From Rhodobacteraceae bacterium HLUCCO18 (lineage in GTDB: Bacteria > Pseudomonadota > Alphaproteobacteria > Rhodobacterales > Rhodobacteraceae): a stretch of DNA of 64,000 nt. The stretch spans positions 44,439-108,438 of the forward strand of contig LJSY01000006.1 of NCBI GenBank assembly GCA_001314805.1, in the 5' to 3' direction. The notes under the pieces were generated by a model. That model had not been told where the DNA came from and made no database searches. It saw nothing but the letters and a program-made list of their open reading frames with translations. The position numbers and the translations under genes were made by a program. Positions 55,830 to 64,000 of this stretch are shown one piece after another; position 1 is the first letter of the stretch, and each line of letters begins with the position of its first letter.

Positions 55830-55996
55830 AGAGCTTGGGCGCCTTTCCGGTCCTCGCGCTGCCGACCGCCGGCTACGCCGGCCATCGCATTGGCGCGACG
55901 GAGGTCGCCGTCCGCTTCGCCGTAACATACACGCGCTGCCGTCCGATGCCCGTCCTCTTGCGGCATATCGGGCGACGCATCGCGGGAGAGACGTGA
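55826..55996 (+). CDS. Short ORF containing a degraded DUF2484 3' end
   Basis: 56 residues from ATG 55826, overlapping the previous stop. The end RHIGRRIAGET mirrors RHLRGRFAGET of DUF2484 copy 1, and the DNA CGGGAGAGACRTGATGCCC is shared at both junctions (55226-55247 and 55982-56000). It looks like a decayed duplicate of copy 1 that happens to stay open; translation is uncertain. Confidence 0.4.
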   Translation: MKSLGAFPVLALPTAGYAGHRIGATEVAVRFAVTYTRCRPMPVLLRHIGRRIAGET

Positions 55997-56271
55997 TGCC
56001 CTTGTCCCTTGTCCTTGCCTGTGTCTGGGGCCTCGTGGCCGGCCTCGCGGGCATGGCGCCGCAGCGCTTCCACTGGCCAGCCGCCTGGATCCTGATCGCC
56101 ACCGGCATCCCGCTGCTGGGCTATGTCACGTTGCAGACGGGCCCCGTCTGGGGCCTGATCTGCCTTGCCGCCGGGGCCTCCGTCCTGCGCTGGCCTCTCC
56201 TGCGTGCGGCGCAGAAGATGAAGCGCATCGTGGTGCGCGTCGAGCGCGATACCGGGGAGCCGGGGGAATGA
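55996..56271 (+). CDS. DUF2484 small membrane protein, copy 3
   Basis: 91 residues, close to copy 2 over its whole core: PLSLVLACVWGLVAGLAGMA, PQRFHWPAAWILIATGIPLL, GYVTLQTGPVWGLICLAAGA, SVLRWPLLRAAQ. The C-terminus KMKRIVVRVERDTGEPGE differs. It starts at the stop of the degraded copy, as copy 2 starts at the stop of copy 1, which indicates duplication of a two-gene unit. Confidence 0.75.
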   Translation: MPLSLVLACVWGLVAGLAGMAPQRFHWPAAWILIATGIPLLGYVTLQTGPVWGLICLAAGASVLRWPLLRAAQKMKRIVVRVERDTGEPGE

Positions 56272-56428
56272 CGCGTTCCACGTCGAAACGGCGCCGGAGC
56301 GAGGGTCGATTGTCGGCGCGGTTGCCGCGGCAATGATCGCGGGCGGTCCACGGCCCGCCGCGTTCGCATTTCGGCGTGGCCGCGCCGAGCGTCTGGCACC
56401 ACATGGCGAACTGCGCTAGGCGTCGGCC

Positions 56429-57352
56429 ATGACCGAGATGCCCACCCCCCGAGGCCGCCTGACGCCCGATCGTGACCTGTCCGAGCTGACATGGCTGCGC
56501 GTGGGCGGGCCGGCCGACTGGCTGTTTCAGCCCGCCGACGCGGAGGACCTGAGCGATTTTCTTGCCGCGCTCGATCTCGGTATACCGGTCTTTCCCATGG
56601 GGGTCGGATCGAACCTGATCGTCCGGGACGGCGGCATCGCGGGCGTGGTGATCCGCCTCGGACGGGGCTTCAACCAGGTCCGGATCGAGGGCGGGACCGT
56701 GATCGCGGGCGCCGCCGCGCTCGACGCGCAGGTGGCCAGGCGCGCGGCCGAGGCGGGCCGCGACCTGACCTTCCTGCGCACGATCCCCGGCTCCATCGGC
56801 GGGGCGCTTCGGATGAACGCGGGCTGCTACGGGACCTATGTCGCGGACCATTTCGCGGGCGCCGACGCGGTGCTGCGGGACGGCACGCGCATCACGCTCG
56901 GGCCCGGCGATATCGCGTTTTCCTACCGCCACACGGACGTCCCCGAGGATGCCGTCGTCACCGAAGTGCGCTTCACCGCGCCCGAAGGCGATCCCCAAGC
57001 GCTCGCCGCGCGGATGGAGGAGCAACTGGCCAAACGCGACGCGACCCAACCCACGAAGGACCGCACGGCCGGGTCGACCTTCCGCAACCCGGCCGGGTTT
57101 TCCTCCACGGGCCGGGCGGACGACACCCATGAGCTGAAAGCGTGGAAGGTGATCGACGACGCCGGGATGCGCGGGGCGACGCGGGGCGGGGCGCAGATGT
57201 CGCCCATGCATTCCAACTTCCTCGTCAACGCCGGTGGCGCAACCGCCGCAGACCTCGAGGGACTGGGCGAGGAGGTGCGAAAAAGGGTTTTCGAGCACAG
57301 CGGAATAACGCTAGAGTGGGAAATCAAGCGCATCGGTCGGCCCGGGTCATAG
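56429..57352 (+). CDS. murB: UDP-N-acetylenolpyruvoylglucosamine reductase
   Basis: 307 residues, type II MurB. FAD-binding [56 protein letters not shown], and the catalytic serine region [15 protein letters not shown]. It reduces UDP-GlcNAc-enolpyruvate to UDP-MurNAc with NADPH. A 157-nt gap without a recognisable gene precedes it. Confidence 0.96.
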   Translation: MTEMPTPRGRLTPDRDLSELTWLRVGGPADWLFQPADAEDLSDFLAALDLGIPVFPMGVGSNLIVRDGGIAGVVIRLGRGFNQVRIEGGTVIAGAAALDAQVARRAAEAGRDLTFLRTIPGSIGGALRMNAGCYGTYVADHFAGADAVLRDGTRITLGPGDIAFSYRHTDVPEDAVVTEVRFTAPEGDPQALAARMEEQLAKRDATQPTKDRTAGSTFRNPAGFSSTGRADDTHELKAWKVIDDAGMRGATRGGAQMSPMHSNFLVNAGGATAADLEGLGEEVRKRVFEHSGITLEWEIKRIGRPGS

Positions 57353-57446
57353 GGCCGCCGCGCGAACGACCCCCGCACCAGATGGGGGCGCAACGATAAA
57401 CCGCCGACCGGGCGACAGAATTCCGGCGGCAGACAGAGGCAAGAGG

Positions 57447-58385
57447 TTGGTGACAGGTTCGAGCAGACCTGCGTCCCGCGTCATGGTCCTGATGGGTGGC
57501 CCCTCCGCCGAGCGTGAGGTGTCTCTCAGCACCGGTCAGGGCTGCGCCGAGGCGCTGCGCAGCGAGGGATACGACGTGATCGAGGCCGATGCCGGCCCCG
57601 ACCTCGCGCAGCGCTTGGCCGAGGTGAAACCCGACGTCGTGTTCAACGCGCTCCATGGCCGCTGGGGCGAGGATGGCTGCGTCCAGGGCCTGCTGGAATG
57701 GCTGCGCATCCCCTACACCCATTCCGGTGTGCTGGCTTCCTCGCTCGCGATGGACAAGGCGCGCACCAAGGACCTCTACCGCGTCCACGGCCTGCCGGTG
57801 GTCGACAGCGTGATCGCGGCCCGCGCGGAGGTCGAGGCGCGCCATGTCATGGCGCCGCCCTATGTCGTCAAGCCGAACAACGAAGGCTCTTCCGTCGGCG
57901 TCTACCTCGTGACCGAGGGCGCCAACGGCCCGCCGAAGCTGGGGCCCGAGATGCCCGAGCACGTCATGGTCGAGGCCTTCGTCGCGGGCCGTGAGCTGAC
58001 CTGTTCGGTGATGGGCGGGGGCGAGGACGATCCGGGCGCGCTGACCGTCACCGATATCCTGACCGACGGCTGGTACGATTACGCGGCCAAGTACACCCCC
58101 GGCGGATCGCGCCACGTGGTGCCCGCCGATATCCCGGCCGAGATCTTCGACGCCTGCATGGACTTTGCCACGCGGGCCCATCGCGTGCTGGGTTGCCGGG
58201 GCGTCAGCCGGACCGATTTCCGCTGGGACGAGGACAAGGGCCTTGCCGGCCTGATCCTGCTCGAGACCAACACCCAGCCGGGGATGACGCCCACCTCGCT
58301 GACGCCCGAACAGGCGGAGGCCACGGGCCTTTCCTTCGGGGCGCTCTGCCGCTGGCTTGTGGAGGATGCCTCTTGCGACCGCTGA
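57447..58385 (+). CDS. ddl: D-alanine--D-alanine ligase
   Basis: 312 residues, ATP-grasp. VMVLMGGPSAEREVSLSTGQ, VFNALHGRWGEDGCVQGLLE, IPYTHSGVLASSLAMDKART, VVKPNNEGSSVGVYLV, and the metal site LLETNTQPGMTPTSLTPEQA. It makes the D-Ala-D-Ala used by MurF. The start has no ATG: TTG 57447 and GTG 57450 are adjacent after CAGAGGCAAGAGG. The last 13 nt overlap ftsQ. Confidence 0.95.
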   Translation: MVTGSSRPASRVMVLMGGPSAEREVSLSTGQGCAEALRSEGYDVIEADAGPDLAQRLAEVKPDVVFNALHGRWGEDGCVQGLLEWLRIPYTHSGVLASSLAMDKARTKDLYRVHGLPVVDSVIAARAEVEARHVMAPPYVVKPNNEGSSVGVYLVTEGANGPPKLGPEMPEHVMVEAFVAGRELTCSVMGGGEDDPGALTVTDILTDGWYDYAAKYTPGGSRHVVPADIPAEIFDACMDFATRAHRVLGCRGVSRTDFRWDEDKGLAGLILLETNTQPGMTPTSLTPEQAEATGLSFGALCRWLVEDASCDR

Positions 58386-59302
58386 TCGCCCATCGCGGCC
58401 CCGTTCACGCCCGCCCCGTTGCCGAGCCTGCGCGCCTGCATCGTGATCCCGCGCCCTCGCGGCTGACCTACCGCGTGCAGCGGCTGTGGCTCACGCCGCT
58501 TTTTCGCGCGCTCCTCAGGGTGGGCCTGCCATCCTTCGCGGTGATCGCGTCGCTTCTGTGGTACGCCACCGACGAGGCGCGGGTGCACGCGCTGCAGGAC
58601 CAGGTGGCCGAGATCCGTCGCGAGATCGAGGACCGGCCGGAGTTCCGCATCAACGTCCTGTCGATCGAAGGTGCGAGCCCGGCGGTCACCGAGGAGGTGC
58701 GCGCGACCTTGGCGCTGGACCTTCCGATCTCGTCGTTCGACATCGACCTCGCCGCCCTGCGCAACCGGGTGGAGGCGCTGCCACCGGTCGCATCGGCCTC
58801 GGTCCGCAACGCCGGCGGCGGAACCCTTTCGGTGGAGATCACGGAACGCGTCCCCGCGCTGATCTGGCAGTCGCGCACGGGCACGGCCCTGATCGACGCG
58901 GAGGGAAATTTCGTGGCCGACATCGCCGCACGCCCACCGACCGAGCCCCTGCCGATGATCGCTGGGCAGGACGCCGACCTTGCCGTGGCCGAGGCGCTGG
59001 CCCTGTTCGAGGCCGCCCGCCCCCTGGGCGAGCGCCTGCGCGGCCTCGTGCGCGTCGGCGAACGCCGCTGGGACATCGTCCTTCGCGACGGTCCCCGCAT
59101 CCTTCTGCCGGCCGAGGCGCCGCGCGCGGCGCTCGACCGGGTGCTCGTGCTGCATGACGTGCAGCAGATCCTCGACCGTGACCTGGTGCGCATCGACCTG
59201 CGCAACCCGGGACAATTGACCGTGCAACTGACCGCCCCCGCGATGGAGACGCTCGAGCTCCAGCGCGCGGGCCTTGTTCCTGTCGGAGACGAACGCGGAT
59301 GA
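58373..59302 (+). CDS. ftsQ: Cell division protein FtsQ
   Basis: 309 residues. A cytoplasmic N-terminus (about 1-45), one membrane helix (VGLPSFAVIASLLWYATD), then a POTRA domain (INVLSIEGASPAVTEEVRAT, about 85-150) and a beta domain with GTLSVEITERVPALIWQSRT and RWDIVLRDGPRILLPAEAPR. It recruits FtsL and FtsB to the divisome. TTG 58373 is chosen because GGAGGATG lies just upstream within the ddl end and the next in-frame start would remove the N-terminus. Confidence 0.92.
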   Translation: MRPLIAHRGPVHARPVAEPARLHRDPAPSRLTYRVQRLWLTPLFRALLRVGLPSFAVIASLLWYATDEARVHALQDQVAEIRREIEDRPEFRINVLSIEGASPAVTEEVRATLALDLPISSFDIDLAALRNRVEALPPVASASVRNAGGGTLSVEITERVPALIWQSRTGTALIDAEGNFVADIAARPPTEPLPMIAGQDADLAVAEALALFEAARPLGERLRGLVRVGERRWDIVLRDGPRILLPAEAPRAALDRVLVLHDVQQILDRDLVRIDLRNPGQLTVQLTAPAMETLELQRAGLVPVGDERG

Positions 59303-60630
59303 ACCTGCTCTACCAATCCCAACGGGCCATGCGGGCCAAGCGTGAAGAAGCCATGCGCCGTGGCGTGATCGCGGTGCTCGATATCGGCACCTTCAAGATC
59401 GCCTGCCTCGTGCTGCGCTTCGACGAGACCGACATCACGCCCGGCGACGGCATCGGTGCGATGGCGGGGCAGGCGGGTTTCCGTGTCATCGGCGCGTCCA
59501 CGACGCGCTCGCGCGGGGTGAAATTCGGCGAGATCGACACGGTGCAGGAGACCGAGCGCGCGATCCGCACCGCCGTGCAGGGCGCGCAGAAGATGGCGCA
59601 GACCCGCGTCGACCATGTCATCGTGGCGCTGTCGGGCGCGCGCCCGCGCAGCTATGGGCTCGACGGGGAGATCACGCTCCAGACGGGGTCGGTGGAAGAT
59701 GGCGACATCGCTTCGGTGCTCGCGGCCTGCGACGTGCCGGATATCGGCCACGGGCGCGAGGTGCTGCACGCCCAGCCGGTGAATTTCTCGCTCGATCACC
59801 GCACGGGCCTGTCCGATCCGCGCGGCCATGTGGGCAGCCGCCTTTCGGTGGACATGCATCTTCTGACCATCGAGGCCGGCGCGATCGAGACGCTGCTGCA
59901 TTGCGTCAAGCGCTGCGACCTCGACCTCGCGGGTCTGGCCAGCGCGCCCTATGTCAGCGGCATTTCCAGCCTCGTGGAGGACGAGCAGGAGCTGGGTGCG
60001 GCCTGCATCGACATGGGTGGCGGTTCAACGTCGCTGTCGATCTTCATGAAAAGGCACATGATTTTCGCCGACACCGTGCGGATGGGGGGCGATCACGTCA
60101 CCTCGGATATCAGCCACGGGTTGCAGATCCCGATGCCGCATGCGGAACGGATCAAGGCGCGCTTCGGCGGTGTCATGGCCACCGGGCTCGACGACCGCGA
60201 GATCATCGAATTGCAAAGCGAGACGGGCGACTGGCACCACGACCGTCGCTCGGTCTCGCGCTCGGAGCTGATCGGCGTGATGCGCCCGCGCATCGAGGAG
60301 ATCCTCGAGGAAACGCGCGCGCGCCTCGACGCGGCGGGCTTCGACCATCTGCCCAGTCAGCGCATCGTCCTGACGGGGGGCGCGAGCCTTCTGCCCGGTC
60401 TCGACGGGCTGGCCAGCCGCATCCTCGGCAACCAGGTGAGGCTGGGCCGCCCGCTGCGCGTGCAAGGCCTGCCGCAATCGGCCTGCGGGCCTGCCTTCTC
60501 GGCCTGCGTGGGCCTTGCGCTTTTCGCGGCGCATCCGCAGGACGAATGGTGGGATTTCGAGACGCCGGCCGACCGCTACCCGGCGCGCAGCGTCAAGCGC
60601 GCCGTCCGCTGGTTCCGCGACAACTGGTAG
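59299..60630 (+). CDS. ftsA: Cell division protein FtsA
   Basis: 443 residues, actin-like ATPase. AVLDIGTFKIACLVLRF (phosphate 1), an SHS2/1C domain, AACIDMGGGSTSLSIFMKRH (phosphate 2), RIVLTGGASLLPGLDGLASR (adenosine), and a C-terminal amphipathic helix SVKRAVRWFRDNW that anchors FtsZ to the membrane. ATGA overlap with ftsQ. Confidence 0.96.
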   Translation: MNLLYQSQRAMRAKREEAMRRGVIAVLDIGTFKIACLVLRFDETDITPGDGIGAMAGQAGFRVIGASTTRSRGVKFGEIDTVQETERAIRTAVQGAQKMAQTRVDHVIVALSGARPRSYGLDGEITLQTGSVEDGDIASVLAACDVPDIGHGREVLHAQPVNFSLDHRTGLSDPRGHVGSRLSVDMHLLTIEAGAIETLLHCVKRCDLDLAGLASAPYVSGISSLVEDEQELGAACIDMGGGSTSLSIFMKRHMIFADTVRMGGDHVTSDISHGLQIPMPHAERIKARFGGVMATGLDDREIIELQSETGDWHHDRRSVSRSELIGVMRPRIEEILEETRARLDAAGFDHLPSQRIVLTGGASLLPGLDGLASRILGNQVRLGRPLRVQGLPQSACGPAFSACVGLALFAAHPQDEWWDFETPADRYPARSVKRAVRWFRDNW

Positions 60631-60840
60631 CCCCCGCATCTAGCGTATGAACGCAAGCTGAAGGCCGGTCGGCGGGTTTCCGCCCCATATTTCGGGGATA
60701 ACTCCGATTTTCCGCGTGACGCGCGGGGTATGAATCATTAAGGTTTCGTCACCACAGAGGCAGAAGTGGCCAAAGCGGCAGGAGACCGCGGGCGTTTTTC
60801 ACGAGAACCGGGCAACCCGGACAACAGGCGGACCGAAGCG

Positions 60841-62484
60841 ATGACACTCAATCTCACCATGCCCCAGCCCGGGCAGGACCTCAAACCGCGTATCACCGTG
60901 TTCGGCGTTGGCGGGGCCGGCGGCAATGCCGTCAACAACATGATTTCCCAAAGCCTCGAGGGCTGCGAGTTCGTGGTGGCAAACACCGACGCGCAGGCGC
61001 TTGCGCAGACCAAGGCGCATGGGCGCATTCAGATGGGCGCGCGCGTGACCGAGGGGCTCGGCGCCGGTGCACGGCCCGCCGTGGGCGCAAGCGCGGCGGA
61101 GGAATCGATCGAGGAGATCGTCGATCACCTCGCCGGCGCGCACATGGCCTTCATCACCGCCGGCATGGGTGGCGGCACCGGCACCGGGGCCGCGCCGATC
61201 ATCGCGCAGGCCGCGCGCGAGCTTGGTGTGCTGACCGTGGGCGTGGTGACCAAACCCTTCCAGTTCGAAGGCGCAAAACGCATGCGCCAGGCCGACGAGG
61301 GGATCGAGGCGCTGCAGAAGGTCGTCGACACGCTCATCATCATCCCCAACCAGAACCTGTTCCGGCTGGCCAACGAGAAGACGACGTTCACCGAGGCCTT
61401 CGCCATGGCCGACGACGTGCTTTACCAGGGCGTGAAGGGCGTGACCGACCTGATGGTGCGCCCGGGCCTCATCAACCTCGACTTCGCCGATGTCCGCGCG
61501 GTGATGAACGAGATGGGCAAGGCCATGATGGGCACCGGCGAGGCAGAGGGCGAGACCCGCGCGCTGCAGGCCGCCGAGAAGGCCATCGCCAACCCGCTTC
61601 TGGACGAGATCAGCCTGAAGGGCGCGCGCGGCGTGCTGATCAACGTCACCGGCGCTTACGACATGACGCTCTTCGAGCTCGACGAAGCCGCCAACCGCAT
61701 CCGCGAGGAAGTGGACCCCGACGCCAACATCATCGTGGGCTCGACGCTGGACGAGGGCATGGAGGGCCGCATGCGCGTGTCCGTCGTCGCGACCGGCATC
61801 GACGTCACCGGCGAAGAGGCCGCGCCCGTGCGCGACATTTACGGCGCGGCGGCGATCAAGGGCCGCGCGCCGATGACCGAAACTCCGGAGGAGGTCGCCG
61901 CGGCCGAGGCCGAGGCCGCTTCGGTGCCCGAGGCTGCCCCGAGCCGACCCGAGCGGGCGGAACCCACGCTCTTCGAAAGCTTTGCCGACCAGGACGTTCC
62001 GGACGAAGTGTTCGAACCCGACATGACCGAAGACGGCGTGCCCGCTCCGGCCTATCGCCCCGCGATGGCGAGGTCCCAGCCGACGCCGGCTGCCTCCGTC
62101 GCGATGCAGCACGCGCCCCGTCAGGACGACCGCGGTTTCGTCGCGCCCAAGGCACCGCCCGCCGGCGCCCCGACGCCCGAAGCGCTGGCGCGTCTGCGCG
62201 ACGCGATCCAGCGCGACGTCCCGCGTCCGGCGCCCGCATCGGCGGCACCGCCCGCGCATGACGCCGCGCAGCAGCCATCGCGCACGCGGTTCGGGATCAA
62301 CAACCTGATCAACCGCATGACCGGCCATGGCGAGGAAGCGTCCTCGCCGGTGGCGCGGCGCACGCCCAGCTTCTCGGGCGCGCCGCCGCAGAGCCACATC
62401 CCGGCCCGTGACGATGACGGTGCGGTGGACCCCGATCAGGATCGCATTGAAATTCCTGCGTTCCTGCGCCGTCAGGCCAACTGA
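60841..62484 (+). CDS. ftsZ: Cell division protein FtsZ
   Basis: 547 residues. The tubulin-like GTPase core (about 15-330) has [20 protein letters not shown], the tubulin signature [20 protein letters not shown], and [21 protein letters not shown] long proline/alanine-rich linker (about 335-525) leads to the C-terminal peptide [14 protein letters not shown] that binds FtsA. Rhodobacterial FtsZ proteins are long in this way. ATG 60841 matches the family; a GTG at 60766 would add 25 residues. 210 nt separate it from ftsA, room for its own promoter. Confidence 0.97.
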   Translation: MTLNLTMPQPGQDLKPRITVFGVGGAGGNAVNNMISQSLEGCEFVVANTDAQALAQTKAHGRIQMGARVTEGLGAGARPAVGASAAEESIEEIVDHLAGAHMAFITAGMGGGTGTGAAPIIAQAARELGVLTVGVVTKPFQFEGAKRMRQADEGIEALQKVVDTLIIIPNQNLFRLANEKTTFTEAFAMADDVLYQGVKGVTDLMVRPGLINLDFADVRAVMNEMGKAMMGTGEAEGETRALQAAEKAIANPLLDEISLKGARGVLINVTGAYDMTLFELDEAANRIREEVDPDANIIVGSTLDEGMEGRMRVSVVATGIDVTGEEAAPVRDIYGAAAIKGRAPMTETPEEVAAAEAEAASVPEAAPSRPERAEPTLFESFADQDVPDEVFEPDMTEDGVPAPAYRPAMARSQPTPAASVAMQHAPRQDDRGFVAPKAPPAGAPTPEALARLRDAIQRDVPRPAPASAAPPAHDAAQQPSRTRFGINNLINRMTGHGEEASSPVARRTPSFSGAPPQSHIPARDDDGAVDPDQDRIEIPAFLRRQAN

Positions 62485-62506
62485 ATCCGGTCACAATCGA
62501 AACGAA

Positions 62507-62534
62507 GGGGTCGGTTCCACGCCGACCCCTTTTT
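62507..62534 (+). terminator. Rho-independent terminator of ftsZ
   Basis: GGGGTCGG (62507-62514), loop TTCCACG, CCGACCCC (62522-62529), then TTTTTC. It lies 22 nt after the ftsZ stop and ends the main dcw transcript. Confidence 0.92.
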
Positions 62535-62805
62535 CTTTATTTTCAGGGGCTAAGCCTGACGCTCCACAGGCATCGGCAGGTTCCTGCCGAGATGAGTCGG
62601 CATTGTTGCAGCCCGTCATAATCGTTGAATTGTCTGTTCCCGCCCGCGGGGGTAGCCCGTATGCGACGGAAACCGCCGGGGCACTCCGAGCGGATGCGTC
62701 CCCCGAAAGACTGGCGGGGTGGGTCGTGCCGGGATCAGACACATGGTCCGGCCAGACGCACCCGAAACACGCGGCACGGGGACGAAAGGGACGACAGGTT
62801 TCGAC
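62535..62805 (+). other. Intergenic leader of lpxC, no gene seen
   Basis: About 270 nt between the ftsZ terminator and lpxC. Short open frames run through it but none has a ribosome site or recognisable product. It should hold the lpxC promoter; AGGGACGACAGG lies just before the lpxC ATG. No clear -35/-10 pair was identified. Confidence 0.5.
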
Positions 62806-63723
62806 ATGCAGGCGACGATCAGATCGGATGTGAGTTTCAGCGGCGTTGGGCTCCACACGGGCCGGCTTGCGCGGATGACCATCCGTCCCCATGCCGCAAA
62901 CATGGGCCTGTGGTTCCGCCGCGTGGACCTGCCGGGCGCGCCCTATATCCCGGCGCGCTACGATCGTGTCGCGCAAAGCCGCCTGTGTACATGTCTCGAC
63001 GGCGACGGGGCGGCCTCGGTTTCCACGATCGAACATGTCATGGCCGCGCTGGCGGGCTGCGGCATCCACAACGCGGTGGTCGAAATCGACGGACCCGAGG
63101 TGCCGATCCTCGACGGCTCGGCCGCGCCCTTCGTGCGGGGTATCCTCGACGCGGGCATCCAGCGTCAGGACGCCGGCATCCATGCCATCGAGGTGACGCG
63201 CGAGATCGTCGTGACAGACGGTGCGGCGACCGCCATGCTGTCCCCCGCAGAGGGGCTCGAGATGGATTTCTCGATCGATTTCACCGATGCCGCCATCGGC
63301 CGGCAGCGCCGCGTCGCGAACCTCGCCAACGGGCGCTTCGTGCGCGAATACTGCGACAGCCGCACCTTCTGCCGCCAGGCCGACGTGGATGCGATGCATG
63401 CCGCGGGCCTCGCGCTGGGCGGAACCTATGAAAACGCCGTCGTCGTGGATGGCGAAGTGGTGCTGAGCCCCGGCGGCTTCCGCCATGCCGACGAGGCCGT
63501 GCGCCACAAGATGCTGGACGCACTGGGCGATCTGGCACTGGCGGGCTCTCCGCTTCTGGCGCGCTACACCGGCGTGCGCGCCGGTCACATGCTGACCAAC
63601 AGGCTCCTGCGCGCGCTTTTCGCGACGCCGGGTGCGACGCGGGTGGTGGAATGCACGCCGGAACAGGCCGCGCGTCTGCCGGGCATGGGCGTGAAGGCGG
63701 CCGATCTGGCCAACGTCGCCTGA
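62806..63723 (+). CDS. lpxC: UDP-3-O-acyl-GlcNAc deacetylase
   Basis: 305 residues. Zinc ligands lie in TIEHVMAALAGCGIHNAVVE (His about 79) and in VRHKMLDALGDLALAGSPLL (HxxxD, about 236-240), with DGSAAPFVRGILDAGI and GHMLTNRLLRALF also typical. It performs the first committed step of lipid A synthesis in the cytoplasm, from which an outer membrane with lipid A is inferred. ATG 62806 gives the family start ATIRSDVSFSGVGLHTGR. Confidence 0.96.
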   Translation: MQATIRSDVSFSGVGLHTGRLARMTIRPHAANMGLWFRRVDLPGAPYIPARYDRVAQSRLCTCLDGDGAASVSTIEHVMAALAGCGIHNAVVEIDGPEVPILDGSAAPFVRGILDAGIQRQDAGIHAIEVTREIVVTDGAATAMLSPAEGLEMDFSIDFTDAAIGRQRRVANLANGRFVREYCDSRTFCRQADVDAMHAAGLALGGTYENAVVVDGEVVLSPGGFRHADEAVRHKMLDALGDLALAGSPLLARYTGVRAGHMLTNRLLRALFATPGATRVVECTPEQAARLPGMGVKAADLANVA

Positions 63724-63864
63724 GGCTCCCGGCGCCGCGCGCGCGGGCTTTCGAACGCCCATCGGAGCCGGTTCCGATTTCAAGCGTTTTGCGTCCAAAA
63801 ACTTTGTGCTAGACGCCGCTGCACTGGGCGTGCGCGGGCATCCGGGCGCGCGGAACGATCGGGG

Positions 63865-64000
63865 ATGGAGCGCATGCGGAGATCAGCATCGGCTGGCATG
63901 GTTTGGCTAAGGCGCGGCGGGGTGGTCGCGCTCATCGGTCTTCTCGCGGCTTGTGGCGGCGGCGAGCGGAGCGGCGGGGGGCTGTTCGCCCCGCGTGAGC
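63865..64000 (+). CDS. bamD: Lipoprotein, probable BamD (5' end only)
   Basis: About 45 residues before the window ends. A basic start is followed by RRGGVVALIGLLAACGGGER, a lipoprotein signal with lipobox LLAAC. The position directly after lpxC and the low-complexity stretch after the Cys match the outer membrane assembly protein BamD (ComL) of Rhodobacteraceae. ATG 63865, 63874 or 63898 could be the start. Identification depends on synteny because the TPR region is outside the window. Confidence 0.6.
   Translation, partial: MERMRRSASAGMVWLRRGGVVALIGLLAACGGGERSGGGLFAPRE

Overview
The window is GC-rich, densely packed chromosomal DNA from an alphaproteobacterium of the Rhodobacteraceae, probably the Roseobacter group. 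This placement rests on gene order and gene content and not on any rRNA, because none is present. The clade markers are a gene transfer agent (GTA) tail cluster, irr divergent from fabA-fabB-fabI, DUF6524 and DUF2484 proteins inside the division and cell-wall (dcw) cluster, a Hint-domain surface protein, and a DUF1127 gene followed by CCUCCUCCC-loop small RNAs.

Layout. Bases 1-9524 hold the 3' two-thirds of a GTA structural operon, from the end of g6 through g7-g15, plus a DUF2793 fibre-like gene. The genes mostly overlap by 4 nt and all look intact. A decayed IS256-type transposase (9584-10061, minus) flanks it. Then come cysE with a promoter and terminator, a broken metallopeptidase-like gene, typA and irr (minus), and fabA-fabB-fabI (plus). 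Next are a zinc-type CDF transporter, tRNA-Tyr, a TrmH/RlmB-type methyltransferase and small proteins. The histidine genes hisB-hisH-hisA-hisF-hisE lie at 21-26 kb on the minus strand, interrupted by a Hint-domain gene and an opposite-strand DUF2147 gene. A glycosyltransferase, tRNA-Gly, a pilin-like secreted protein, pyruvate carboxylase, an FMN alpha-hydroxy-acid oxidase, UvrD/PcrA helicase and a divergent LysE/Lrp pair follow.

At 37.6-38.3 kb on the minus strand an RpoH-like promoter precedes a DUF1127 gene (CcaF1 type). Directly behind it lie six consecutive hairpins, each presenting CTCCTCCC in its loop, the last one ending in a T-run. This matches the CcsR ('cuckoo') small RNA arrangement known from Rhodobacter, here with six copies. 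It is the most interesting regulatory locus in the window.

From 41 kb to the end is a near-complete dcw cluster on the plus strand: mraZ-rsmH-ftsL-ftsI-murE-murF-mraY-DUF6524-murD-(VOC remnant)-ftsW-murG-murC-(DUF2484 family island)-murB-ddl-ftsQ-ftsA-ftsZ-lpxC-bamD (cut by the window end). It covers cytoplasmic peptidoglycan precursor synthesis, the lipid-linked steps, the divisome core and the first committed step of lipid A synthesis.

Dispersed elements include a family of short intergenic repeats (four copies), an 18-bp palindrome found in two exact copies and one split copy, and several rho-independent terminators. No rRNA, CRISPR array, integrase or complete insertion sequence was seen.
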